Shown piece by piece: positions 35,548 through 44,411 of a stretch of DNA of 64,000 bases. The translations under genes and the position numbers were made by a program. The stretch is from JABCZH01 sp963803775 (GTDB lineage: Bacteria; Acidobacteriota; Terriglobia; Terriglobales; Acidobacteriaceae): the NCBI GenBank assembly GCA_963803775.1, contig CAWDNS010000001.1:372001-436000 (forward strand), given 5' to 3'. The notes under the pieces were generated by a model. It was given only the letters and a program-made list of their open reading frames with translations, was not told where the DNA came from and did no database searches. The number at the start of each line of letters is the position of its first letter. The stretch's first letter is position 1.

Positions 35548-36783
35548 ATGCACGGGATAGCGGTTACCCTTCTTACCGAGGACAAGGAACGGCTGCAGGC
35601 ACTCCAGCAACGGCTGGAGAACGCACAAATCGGCCGCAATGTCTTTGGGCATGTGGGCTTTCCCGCCAGCCAGACCGATCCCCTGCTCCGGCAGATTCAG
35701 GACGTTCGTGCCGAAGTTGTGCTAGTGGATATTGATCCCGAGAACGTTTACCGGGCCATCAGGGCGATTGAACTCATCCACGCCAACACCAATGACATTG
35801 TGATCTTCGCTGTGGGGGCGCTGACCAATCCCGACACTATTGTGTCGGCTATGCGGGCCGGAGCACGCGAGTACCTGGAGCGCAACTCCACCGCGGAAAG
35901 CATGGTGGAAGCCCTCAACCGTTTCGCGGCATCGCGTGGTAAGGCGCGTACATCCTCGGGCAGGGCGCGGGTTTTCGCAGTCACGAATGCCAAGGGCGGA
36001 GCGGGCGCGACGACGGTCGCGGTGAATACGGCTACGGCTCTGCAGGAAGCGCATTCCGGGGTTCTGCTGGTGGATTTTGCATCTCTGGGACACGCGGCCC
36101 TGCATCTCAATGCTCGTCCGACTTTTGGGCTCACGGATGCGCTGCAGAATCTGCACCGCATCGACAGTTCCCTTTTGCAAGGCTTGATGACCGAGTGTAA
36201 GGACGGCCTGCAACTTCTGGCCGGCCCACAAACGCCTCATTTGGTAACACCAACGGCAGCCGAGCTTGCCGGCCTGTTTGATCTACTGGTATCGCACTTC
36301 CAATACGTGGTGGTTGATTGCTCGAACCGCATCGACGACACGGCGCGCATGCTGTGTGATCTGGCCAATGCGGTGTTACTGGTCGCGCAGACCGATGTGG
36401 TGTCGTTGTGGAGCGCGGGACGCATGAGGACATTTCTGGAAGAGGGAGCGGGACGCGACCGCGTACGCCTGATCCTCAACCGCTACAAGAAGATTCCCGG
36501 CTTTAGTGATGAAGACGTGGAAGCAGCCACCAATTGCAAAGTACTGTGGAAGCTGCCCAACAATCACCAGGCGATTGCACCCGCGATCGACAAGGGCACG
36601 CCAGTTGCGTTGCAGGAAAGCGTGGATATTGGGCGTTCGTTCCGTGGGCTGGCAGCGCTGCTGGCTGACGCCTCGCCAACTTCCGAAGGCTCTTTGGATC
36701 TGGTTTATCAACCGGACAAGTCAGAAACCAAGAAGAAAGCCGTCGGCCGCCTGTTGATCTCGCCTATGCGCGCTGGCCAGTGA
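35548..36783 (+). CDS. CpaE/TadZ-like receiver-ParA ATPase
   Basis: 411 residues. The N-terminal 130 residues resemble an atypical response-regulator receiver (EVVLVDIDPENVYRAIRAIE, ending YLERNSTAESMVEALNRF). A ParA/MinD-type P-loop follows: NAKGGAGATTVAVNTA, Lys 149, then LLVDFASLGHAALHLN and the Walker-B-like strand YVVVDCSNRIDD. This arrangement is that of CpaE/TadZ, which places type IV (Tad) pilus machinery at a pole. No other tad/cpa genes are in the window, so it is an orphan here. ATG 35548; cytoplasmic. Confidence 0.85.
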   Translation: MHGIAVTLLTEDKERLQALQQRLENAQIGRNVFGHVGFPASQTDPLLRQIQDVRAEVVLVDIDPENVYRAIRAIELIHANTNDIVIFAVGALTNPDTIVSAMRAGAREYLERNSTAESMVEALNRFAASRGKARTSSGRARVFAVTNAKGGAGATTVAVNTATALQEAHSGVLLVDFASLGHAALHLNARPTFGLTDALQNLHRIDSSLLQGLMTECKDGLQLLAGPQTPHLVTPTAAELAGLFDLLVSHFQYVVVDCSNRIDDTARMLCDLANAVLLVAQTDVVSLWSAGRMRTFLEEGAGRDRVRLILNRYKKIPGFSDEDVEAATNCKVLWKLPNNHQAIAPAIDKGTPVALQESVDIGRSFRGLAALLADASPTSEGSLDLVYQPDKSETKKKAVGRLLISPMRAGQ

Positions 36784-36820
36784 TCATTTCATTCACATTT
36801 CAGAGCTGGCGATCCTCAGA

Positions 36821-36871
36821 GGCTAAAGCCCGGTAGTTACGAGTTTTTTATGGCACGGCTGAAGCCATGCC
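36821..36871. repeat. Hairpin pair between convergent genes
   Basis: Two stems: GGCT-AA-AGCC at 36821-36830 and GGCACGGCT-GA-AGCCATGCC at 36852-36871, one mismatch in the latter, with a run of six T (36844-36849) between them. Located between the convergent CpaE-like and cyclase-like genes. The words (ggctaaagcc, gcacggctgaagcc) look like a multi-copy intergenic element. The order of stem and T-run fits the plus-strand gene only for the weak first stem. Confidence 0.55.
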
Positions 36872-36879
36872 CTCCCGCC

Positions 36880-39099
36880 CTACTTTGCAGTCGCGCCTTT
36901 TCCTTCCAGCTTGGCGTAAATGACGGGATTCGCGCAGACCTCGTAGTACCACTGGTCTGTCCAGTGTTGCAGCGAGAGATTATGAGTTTCGACCTGCGGC
37001 ACGCGGCTTCCGCGCACCACAATCTTGCGGAAGATATCATTGCCCACCGGCACTAACCCGCTCCACAGGCGGTATTCTTCATGGGTCTTGAGCTCGGGGA
37101 GCTCGAGCTTGCAGGGCTCGAGGGAAATCTCTTTTTCCAGCTTATGAAATGCGGCTTCGCTCATGCGAATGCCATTCACGTTGTACTTCAAAATGAAGTC
37201 CTCGGGACTGTCCTCCAGGTCGGCGTCGCTTACGGTCTGAAATGCATAAACGTGGAACGGAGTGTCTGCGCTCTTCATGGTTTTGCGCACACGCTTGCTA
37301 CAGGAGGAAAGCCGGTCGCTCTCGTTAAGTGCATCCGAGATCATGATTCGCTGCTCTCCATCCATCAAGTACATGGGCGGTGAATCCTGGTAGGAAATTC
37401 CCACCCCTAGTTCGATACCAGGCAGCCCCGCCCGTTCCACCAGCTGGTTGTAACCGCGCACGATCTCTACGATCTCCCGCGCCAGCACTGAAGCGCGGCC
37501 CACCCCCAAACCTGATTCACCGTCGCGTTCGAGGATGGCAAGAATAATCGCATCGCCCTCCAGGAAGACTTTGACGGCGCCGTACTTGGCCAGCAGCTTG
37601 TTCACCGGATCGTAGAAGTTCAGGCTGAAATACGAAGCCGGATTCATGCCCCGCTCCAGCAACGAACGAGTGAGCCGGGACGAGTCGCGGACGTCAGCTT
37701 TGATAACCACGTGCCGCACGACTTTTTCCTCGCCGGATTTCTGTTCGTCGGGGAGTAGGAACTGATACAACGTTCCGTTCATGGCTGAGAGTTGGCGGAT
37801 CTTGTCGTTGGCGACCAGGTTGATGCTGTCCAGCGCATTGTTGAGGGTTTCAAGTTGCCGTAGGTCACGATGGTAGCGAATGAAGTCCCGCAGGAAACGG
37901 CCGGCCTTCTTGGCCCGCTCTGGCCCACGGCAATTCGCGACGCGGTCAATGGCGGCGTGCAGACTGGCGGGGGAAAGCTTTCCGTGTTCGGCGATCAGCT
38001 TTTCAACTCGGATTCTCTCTTCCTTTGAGATTAGGGCATTCTTCAACTGTTGAGCGTTGATACGGGGTGAATACTCGGCCAGCAGCGGCGCGACTTCATA
38101 AGATGCGGTCACGTACTCCATCAGTTTTTCACGCTCCACCAGACTCACCCAGGAGCCGAGCCTGTGCTCTTGAGCACGACCTTCGGGCGTGGAATCATCG
38201 GGCGTGCCGGCTCCAACTAGTTCGTGTGCATTTTCCGGGACATTCAGCCATCCATCGAGCATAGCTTCAGGGTCCCGTCCCAGTTCCAGCCTCGTGGATT
38301 CCAGGAATTCGCAGGCAATGCGCCGGACGTTTGCGAAACGGTCGGGGTCGCGGTCGAAGCCGCCCAACATGACATACTGCTCGGCGTTTAAGTAGGTATC
38401 GCGACCGTCCTCGGTAAAGATCAAGGGATTGAGAAACAACTTGTATTGCTCGTCGAAACTGTTGCCGAAAAGAGAGCGGCGGGTGCGGGCCAGAGTCTCC
38501 TTCTCAATATCGCGGAGCGTGCGCAGTAGCTCCTGGCCGGCCTTGCGCAGAATAATTTTCTTAGCTACCTGGAAGGCTGCGGCCCGCTCCCCATACTCCA
38601 ATACCTTGTACTGCTGCAAGCCGTCGTGGCTTTTCAATGTCATGCGGCAACGTTCCAGAATCTGTGCGAACTGAGCATTGAGTTCGAAACGAAGGAACTT
38701 GATGATCGCCGAACGCGCCAGCAAATCCAGCACCGGACTTCCCTGCCCTTTGGCATGGTTCAGGGCAGCGACGTGTACCTCCGCCAGTAGCGGCTTTAAG
38801 TCGGAAAGCTCAACTCGTTGCTGAGGCCGCGAACTGGAAGCCGGGCGGATGATGTTTCCGTGGCTCTGTTGGGCCTCGGTGGCCAGCAACCCCTCAACAT
38901 CTCCGTGGCGTATCACGAAACGCGCGATGTGCAGGCGCATCTGCTCTACGAATTTGGGACTCAGGTGAACATCATGGCGCAAGTTGTCGACACCAACCTG
39001 CAAGCCTTCCAGTGAGAGGGCAGGAGTAAAGCTTGCGAGCCGGAGTGGGGCCGCCTCCTCCGCATGGTGCCCGAAGCTGAAGATAGGGATGCGCGGCAT
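36880..39099 (-). CDS. Large protein with divergent class III nucleotidyl cyclase-like domain
   Basis: 739 residues. The N-terminal 450 residues have no family I recognise and are rich in charged helices (for example ERCRMTLKSHDGLQQYKVLE). From about 475 the sequence fits a class III cyclase fold: VVIKADVRDSSRLTRSLLER (first metal Asp, as in DIRGFT), then AVKVFLEGDAIILAIL (second metal Asp, as in KxxGDA), and IELGVGISYQDSP with MISDALNESDRLSS (as in DAVNxAxRL). Both metal Asp are kept. Whether it makes a cyclic nucleotide is not shown. Downstream of a TPR gene after 21 bases, same strand. No signal or transmembrane segment seen. Confidence 0.7.
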   Translation of the reverse strand: MPRIPIFSFGHHAEEAAPLRLASFTPALSLEGLQVGVDNLRHDVHLSPKFVEQMRLHIARFVIRHGDVEGLLATEAQQSHGNIIRPASSSRPQQRVELSDLKPLLAEVHVAALNHAKGQGSPVLDLLARSAIIKFLRFELNAQFAQILERCRMTLKSHDGLQQYKVLEYGERAAAFQVAKKIILRKAGQELLRTLRDIEKETLARTRRSLFGNSFDEQYKLFLNPLIFTEDGRDTYLNAEQYVMLGGFDRDPDRFANVRRIACEFLESTRLELGRDPEAMLDGWLNVPENAHELVGAGTPDDSTPEGRAQEHRLGSWVSLVEREKLMEYVTASYEVAPLLAEYSPRINAQQLKNALISKEERIRVEKLIAEHGKLSPASLHAAIDRVANCRGPERAKKAGRFLRDFIRYHRDLRQLETLNNALDSINLVANDKIRQLSAMNGTLYQFLLPDEQKSGEEKVVRHVVIKADVRDSSRLTRSLLERGMNPASYFSLNFYDPVNKLLAKYGAVKVFLEGDAIILAILERDGESGLGVGRASVLAREIVEIVRGYNQLVERAGLPGIELGVGISYQDSPPMYLMDGEQRIMISDALNESDRLSSCSKRVRKTMKSADTPFHVYAFQTVSDADLEDSPEDFILKYNVNGIRMSEAAFHKLEKEISLEPCKLELPELKTHEEYRLWSGLVPVGNDIFRKIVVRGSRVPQVETHNLSLQHWTDQWYYEVCANPVIYAKLEGKGATAK

Positions 39100-39120
39100 C
39101 TTGAGAATCCAACCTCTTAA

Positions 39121-40593
39121 CTAAGGTTGCCGTGCCTGGCTCACCAGGCTGGCACGAAATTCTGGAACCACCAGCGCCTGCTCCACGGTAGGTACATTCA
39201 GCGTGGCCAGTTTCGAGGCTATGGCTTGAGCAGCGGCAACTGCCCCGGTGCTGCTGTACGCTCTCCACAGAAGACGCATGGAAAGCGGGTCTGCGGAATC
39301 TTCCTCCAAGTGAGAAATTGCTTCCGCATACTTCCCCTGGACCACCAAGGTGGCTCCCGCCGCTCCGTGATAGCAAAGCTGGATGACCTGACTCCGGCTC
39401 TTCTCGGCCATAGTTTCCAATTGACTCACAGCTTTGACTGCCGAGCCCATGTCTTCCCCGGCCAAACGCATGGCCTGAACTTGCAGAATACGAGCCTGCT
39501 CTTCATTGCGGTCGGTCTCGGAGAGCTCGTGAGGCTCCTGCAACGCGTACTCCGCGGCTTGCAACTCTTTGACCACCAATTTCGGATTCGGTTCGTACAT
39601 CGCGAGGACCCGGTGCGCTTCGGCCTCCAGTTTCCCCAGCCCGGCAGCGTGCGCATGTTTGGCCACTTCAGCCAAAGCTTTTTCTGACTGTCTGTGATTG
39701 CCCTCTCGAATCCAGGTCAAGGCGGACTGTAGTTCGAACTGAACTTTGTCTCCCTGACTTCCGGCGAACACGATGGCTCTTTCATACTCCTCGCGCGCAT
39801 CTTGTTCTTTTCCCATGAGGGCCAGGGTGTCGGCGATGCCTATCTCCGAGCCGAAGTTAGGATCCATACGAACGCTAGTACGGTACTGATCAAGGGCGGC
39901 GTCGAACTTTCCGTCCATGCGCAGAATCTCTCCGTAGGAATCGTGCGGGTTGGGCTCATTGGGCACCAGGGCAACGTAGCGATCCATGGCTGCAAAGGCC
40001 TTTTCAAAATCTCCGTCGAAGGCATAGGTGTATCCCAGGTCATTCAGCACGGCGGGATAGTCAGGCAAAATGCTCAAGGCATGCTCGAGCACGACCGCCG
40101 CCTGATGATAGCGTTCCTGCAACGTGAGCCAGTCGCCGGCCAGAAAAGCCAGGCGCGCATCACGAGGATACTTCGCCAACAAATCGTTCATGGCAGCGAT
40201 GGCAGGCAGATAATCGTCCTCCTGCGCCCCGGCCAGCCAACGAATCAGCAACTGTTCTCCCGCACTCACCCCAGGCGCCAGTTCTTTTGCCTGCTGCCGG
40301 GCTTCGGCTTGCTCGGCGGGATCTTTGCTGATCTTGGCGATCATGATGAAAGCTTGCGCGAATTTGGGATCGGACTTTGCAGCAGCACGCAAGAACTGAA
40401 GACTCTCGTTGAGACGGTATTGCTCGAAATTCTGCATGGCGGCTTCGAAGTCGGTACGCGCCCGCGCGGAAGAAGTCGTTACCGGCAGCTGATCACTATT
40501 GCCTTGAGCGGGCGGTTTCGGACTGCTCTTACCATCGGCGAACCCGTACGAGCACGACAGCAAAAGCAGAAAAAAGCAGCAGCGGCGAACCAT
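39121..40593 (-). CDS. Exported TPR protein, possible lipoprotein
   Basis: 490 residues. The N-terminus MVRRCCFFLLLLSCSYGFAD is a signal sequence with LLSC as a possible lipobox. The rest is TPR repeats, for example FEQYRLNESLQFLRAAAKSD, YPAVLNDLGYTYAFDGDFEK and NPHDSYGEILRMDGKFDAAL. Probably periplasmic protein-binding scaffold. It is the first gene of a two-gene unit with the cyclase-like gene (21-base gap), which suggests that they work on the same process, though one is exported and one is not. Confidence 0.83.
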   Translation of the reverse strand: MVRRCCFFLLLLSCSYGFADGKSSPKPPAQGNSDQLPVTTSSARARTDFEAAMQNFEQYRLNESLQFLRAAAKSDPKFAQAFIMIAKISKDPAEQAEARQQAKELAPGVSAGEQLLIRWLAGAQEDDYLPAIAAMNDLLAKYPRDARLAFLAGDWLTLQERYHQAAVVLEHALSILPDYPAVLNDLGYTYAFDGDFEKAFAAMDRYVALVPNEPNPHDSYGEILRMDGKFDAALDQYRTSVRMDPNFGSEIGIADTLALMGKEQDAREEYERAIVFAGSQGDKVQFELQSALTWIREGNHRQSEKALAEVAKHAHAAGLGKLEAEAHRVLAMYEPNPKLVVKELQAAEYALQEPHELSETDRNEEQARILQVQAMRLAGEDMGSAVKAVSQLETMAEKSRSQVIQLCYHGAAGATLVVQGKYAEAISHLEEDSADPLSMRLLWRAYSSTGAVAAAQAIASKLATLNVPTVEQALVVPEFRASLVSQARQP

Positions 40594-40790
40594 TGGAGCC
40601 TCGGAAATGATTGATTTTCCTACTTGTTATGGGTTGAGCGTAGCACGGCGCTGAAGGCCAGAAAACGTTACCCAAGTTACTTAGAGGTGTGAAATTTCGT
40701 GCCATTTCCAATTGATAGGAAAGGACTTGCAGAAGCTATAGTTGGGGTAGGCCCTGGGGACGTCAAGTTCCGGCCGGAATGGCTAGAGCT

Positions 40791-41945
40791 TCAGATCTTC
40801 AGGAAAATGCGGTTGCGGTAAAGCGCCCACATAGCCGCCCAAGATACGAACACATAGCCGATGGCGTACAGCAAAGACGCAAGGGCAGGGCTGAATAAAG
40901 CTTCGAACCCGTTTTGGTAGAGCACGTCTTGCCAAGACAACCCAGTGGCGGTGGAGAAGCGGTAGAGGCTGTGGGAGATCGCTTCGGCAAAGACGTAAGC
41001 CGCAATGGGGTTCATTCCGAATACCAGAAAAAACGTGGTCCAACGACCTCGCCATTGCTTGACGTCGAGTATCCAATAACACACAGCTAGACAGAGCAGC
41101 GCCAGTCCAGCGGTAAGCAGCACAAAGGAACTGGTCCACAGATTTTTGTTAATGGGGAACCACAAATTCCAGAGTTCACCTGTTCCAAAGCCAACCAGCC
41201 CTAATAGCGCCATGGAGATAACTTTCACTTCGCCAGTGCGATTGCCGCGTAGCCAATCGCCGGTGATCAGACCCAGCAAAGTCGTGGCAATCGCGGGAAT
41301 GGTGCTGATGACACCCTCGGGATCGCGCGTGCCGTCGTACAAATGCCCAGCCAGTATTCGACGGTCGAGCCAAGCGGCCAGATTGCGGTCGGGATCGAGC
41401 AGAGGAATGTCATGAGTAGGGACACCAAATCCAGGCACGGGGACGTAGCGCATCAGAATCCAATAGCCGGCAAGGCATGCGGCGGACGCCACGATCCAGC
41501 TTCGTCGGCCGGAGCAGAGGGCGAAGACGGCAGTAACCACATAGCAGATCGCAATCCGCTGCAGAACTCCGTAGACACGCCACGACGACAACAAATACTG
41601 ATTGGGGAAACCGTTCAGGAACAAGCCCAGAGCGAACAGCACCAGACCGCGCCAACAGACGTGGCGCAGAAGCTGCCAGCGCGACTCGCCCCGCTTTAGA
41701 CGTGAGCGAAACGAGAATGCCATCGACACGCCTACAATGAACAGAAAGAAAGGGAAGATGAGGTCGGTGGGTGTCCAGCCGTTCCATTCCGCATGTTGCA
41801 GCGGCCAGTAGGAGTCTGGCCCGTTGCCGGCGTTGTTGACCAGAATCATGGTCGCGATGGCCGCGCCACGAAACACATCGAGAGATACGAGCCGCGCAGC
41901 CGATGCGCCCGCCGATGGCACATTACTGGAAGCAGCATTCATCAT
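40791..41945 (-). CDS. Heparan-alpha-glucosaminide N-acetyltransferase-like membrane acyltransferase
   Basis: 384 residues, about ten transmembrane segments. RLVSLDVFRGAAIATMILVN and GWTPTDLIFPFFLFIVGVSM are the signature of the COG4299/HGSNAT-like family (the SLDxFRG motif and TxxDLIFPFFLFIxG). These proteins acetylate sugar amino groups across the membrane, using acetyl-CoA inside. Bacterial substrate unknown, likely cell-envelope amino sugars. It follows the creatininase-like gene after 16 bases on the minus strand, so they are probably co-transcribed. Confidence 0.88.
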   Translation of the reverse strand: MMNAASSNVPSAGASAARLVSLDVFRGAAIATMILVNNAGNGPDSYWPLQHAEWNGWTPTDLIFPFFLFIVGVSMAFSFRSRLKRGESRWQLLRHVCWRGLVLFALGLFLNGFPNQYLLSSWRVYGVLQRIAICYVVTAVFALCSGRRSWIVASAACLAGYWILMRYVPVPGFGVPTHDIPLLDPDRNLAAWLDRRILAGHLYDGTRDPEGVISTIPAIATTLLGLITGDWLRGNRTGEVKVISMALLGLVGFGTGELWNLWFPINKNLWTSSFVLLTAGLALLCLAVCYWILDVKQWRGRWTTFFLVFGMNPIAAYVFAEAISHSLYRFSTATGLSWQDVLYQNGFEALFSPALASLLYAIGYVFVSWAAMWALYRNRIFLKI

Positions 41946-41961
41946 TCATAACCATTGTTGC

Positions 41962-42831
41962 TTACGGGCGCGTATTCAGCGGGTGGTTGGCCTTCTCGAA
42001 GAATTCATTCTGCAATTGCAAACTGGTTTGGTCGGCTTTTATGGCGCGTATGCACTTGACGATCAGCTTTTCGAATTCATCCATCTCGTACTTGCCGCGC
42101 TCGACGGTAGCCAGCGCCCCGTCGCCAGAATAATGATTGGGGAAGCGCGCATACCACCAGATGGCGGTGTAAAGTTCGTCCGGCAGTTTGAGACGGGCCT
42201 GGTCAGCACCGGACTCGGAACGGGCCCGGTCCATGTGGACAAGATCGGGGCGCGCGATCAGCATTTTTGCAGTCTCCGATTCTCCGCCATGGAGGTCAAC
42301 AGCATCTTTTTTCGGAGGATTGTCGGTAGGAGGAGGATCGACGATGGGGAGAATGTAGACGACGTAGTCACGCGGCTTTTCGAGTTGGGTCTGAGCGAAG
42401 AATGGCAGCAAGCTCTCGTTGCCGCCGTGGCCGTTGACAATGAGAATCTTCTTGCATCCGTTGCGGGCCATCTCGTCGGTGGTTTCTTGCAGAAGGTCCA
42501 ACTGCAAATGAGTGCTGTAGGCGACGGTTCCGGGCTCGTGCTTGGCTTCGAAAATCTGGCCAAAATAATACTCGGGGAACACAATGGCATAGTCCTGCTC
42601 GGCAGCGTGTAAAGCGGCGTAGCGCACCTTGAGCAGATCGGTTCCCAGCGGCAAATGTGCACCATGTTTTTCCAGGATGCCGAAAGGAAGCAGGCAGGTG
42701 CCCTGAGATTGCTGGATGGCGGAACGAAACTCGGCGGCAGTGAGTTCTTCCCAATGCACGGACAGCGTGGTCTGCGCCCAGGCCAGGTTAGCCCACAACG
42801 CCACAGCGAGGAATCCAAGAATTGTCTTCAT
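41962..42831 (-). CDS. Secreted creatininase-family protein
   Basis: 289 residues with a signal peptide (ILGFLAVALWANLAWA). Creatininase-fold amidohydrolases bind two metals: the motifs GILEKHGAHLPLGTD and IVNGHGGNESLL contain the metal ligands (Glu, His, Asp, His), and LHGGESETAKML gives the distal Glu. Closest in pattern to creatininase/MftE-type amidases (PF02633). Unlike cytosolic creatininase it is exported. First gene of a two-gene unit with the N-acetyltransferase-like gene. Substrate unknown, plausibly a cell-wall or lactam-type amide. Confidence 0.87.
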   Translation of the reverse strand: MKTILGFLAVALWANLAWAQTTLSVHWEELTAAEFRSAIQQSQGTCLLPFGILEKHGAHLPLGTDLLKVRYAALHAAEQDYAIVFPEYYFGQIFEAKHEPGTVAYSTHLQLDLLQETTDEMARNGCKKILIVNGHGGNESLLPFFAQTQLEKPRDYVVYILPIVDPPPTDNPPKKDAVDLHGGESETAKMLIARPDLVHMDRARSESGADQARLKLPDELYTAIWWYARFPNHYSGDGALATVERGKYEMDEFEKLIVKCIRAIKADQTSLQLQNEFFEKANHPLNTRP

Positions 42832-42946
42832 TAAATCGTTTCTCCGGGTGGGGCAATTCTAGCACTTGGGAACCTGCTACTGACGAGTAAGAGAACGCAA
42901 TTACTCTGGTTACTGTGGTCACTGTGGCATATGCCGATGGAAAGAT

Positions 42947-43909
42947 ATGATGCAGAGACAGGCCTTGTTCATGAAGCAATTGAACTTCGTACTCTCTCTC
43001 ACCAATAGCGAAAACGACTACCAGTTAGAACAGGTGACCGCCGCCGAAGAGGCAGCGAAACGCCTGGGTGTGCAGTTGCAAATCATGCATGCAGCCAACA
43101 ATGCCATCGACCAAAGTCAGCAATTATTGAAGATCATTCAGTCGCACGCAGACTCACATCCCGATGGAATCATTTTCGAACCAGTGGGGGGAACGGCGCT
43201 ACCGCAGGTGGGGCGCGCGGCCGCAGTAGCGGGAATCGGGTGGGTGGTATTGAACCGCGAAGTGGAATATGTCGCTGACCTGCGCAAGGCCTACCGCATC
43301 CCGGCATTCACCCTAACCACCGATCATGAAGAAGTGGGCCGCATTCAAGGCCGGCAATTTGCCGCGCTGCTGCCAAGGGGAGGTTCAGTCCTCTACATCC
43401 AAGGGCCATCCGAGAGTCTGGCGGCCAAGCAACGCACCTCTGGCATGTACGAAACCAAGCCGATGGAAGTGCAGGTAAAACTGATGAAGGCGCAATGGAC
43501 CGAAGCCAGCGCATACCGAACGGTCAGTTCCTGGCTGCGCTTGTCCACTTCTCATCAGACCCAAGTTGATCTGATTGCAGCCCAGGACGACTCAATGGCG
43601 ATCGGCGCGCGAAAAGCTTTCGAGGAACTACCAAACGGCGCGGCCCGCGATCGCTGGCTAAGCGTGCCTTACCTGGGGTGCGATGGTCTGCCCAACAGCG
43701 GCCAAGCCTGGGTTCGCGAAGGGCGATTGCATGCGACGGTCTATATTCCTCCCAATGCAGGTACCGCGCTCGAGATGCTGGTGAACGCAGTGCAAACTGG
43801 CACCATGCCGCCGGAGCAGACGCTTACGGTGCCAGTTTCTTACCCGACGATTGAAACCTTGGCTTCAACGTCGCCGGGCAAAACCCGCGCCCGCTCCGCG
43901 GGAAATTAG
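42947..43909 (+). CDS. Periplasmic-binding-protein-like (LacI/RbsB fold) protein without signal peptide
   Basis: 320 residues. The fold is a type I periplasmic binding protein: NFVLSLTNSENDYQLEQVTA, DGIIFEPVGGTALPQ, FTLTTDHEEVGRIQGRQFAA and LIAAQDDSMAIGARKAF are the usual substrate-binding blocks seen in sugar-binding proteins and LacI effector domains. No helix-turn-helix and no signal peptide can be seen in front (MKQLNFVLSL begins directly), and no permease or ATPase lies next to it. Start 42947 has GGAAAG just upstream; MKQLNF at 42971 is an alternative. Likely an orphan cytoplasmic ligand binder. Confidence 0.8.
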   Translation: MMQRQALFMKQLNFVLSLTNSENDYQLEQVTAAEEAAKRLGVQLQIMHAANNAIDQSQQLLKIIQSHADSHPDGIIFEPVGGTALPQVGRAAAVAGIGWVVLNREVEYVADLRKAYRIPAFTLTTDHEEVGRIQGRQFAALLPRGGSVLYIQGPSESLAAKQRTSGMYETKPMEVQVKLMKAQWTEASAYRTVSSWLRLSTSHQTQVDLIAAQDDSMAIGARKAFEELPNGAARDRWLSVPYLGCDGLPNSGQAWVREGRLHATVYIPPNAGTALEMLVNAVQTGTMPPEQTLTVPVSYPTIETLASTSPGKTRARSAGN

Positions 43910-43972
43910 ATTTCTTCGCCGTAGATTCTGCAAGCGCCTGCGTCCCTGCTAAATTATTTCTCAGGAGAACCA

Positions 43973-44335
43973 ATGCCCACGCTCATCCCGGAAGCTACGC
44001 GTATCACCGCGGCTGGCAACAAACCCAAGCTGATCGACGAATACATTGGCCGGGTTAACAGCAAGACGTCAGGCGTCAGCGTGGCCCACATGCGCAGCTC
44101 CCAGGGATGGGTGGAACCCGGACAGACTCCTGAATTCGACGAGTTCACGATAGTTTTGAAGGGCACTCTGCACGTGCGTCACAAACAGGAAGAGATGGAC
44201 GTGTTTGCCGGACAAGCAGTGAGTACGCATCGCGGAGAGTGGATCCAGTATTCGACGCCAGCCGAAAGCGGAGCGGAATATATCGCGGTATGCGTGCCGG
44301 CGTTCTCGATGGAAACGGTGCATCGAGATAAGTAG
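43973..44335 (+). CDS. Cupin-domain protein
   Basis: 120 residues with CAGGAG eight bases before the ATG. A single cupin barrel: PEFDEFTIVLKGTLHVRHKQ and VFAGQAVSTHRGEWIQYSTP. It is short and lacks the usual His-rich metal site in the first motif (the WVEPGQTPEFDEF stretch has acidic residues only), so it may bind ligands without being an oxygenase. Resembles EutQ-type cupins. Located 63 bases after the binding-protein gene on the same strand; may be co-transcribed. Confidence 0.8.
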   Translation: MPTLIPEATRITAAGNKPKLIDEYIGRVNSKTSGVSVAHMRSSQGWVEPGQTPEFDEFTIVLKGTLHVRHKQEEMDVFAGQAVSTHRGEWIQYSTPAESGAEYIAVCVPAFSMETVHRDK

Positions 44336-44411
44336 TAGAGATCATCAAGTAGCATGGCCGATTGCTGAATGCTTAAGCCGCTACCATGAGTGTTGAGTCA
44401 GGAGCATGCAA

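Noticed and set aside
36844..36871. Strong intrinsic terminator for the cyclase-like gene
   Set aside because: On the minus strand the stem is followed by A residues rather than T, so it does not fit the rule for that gene.
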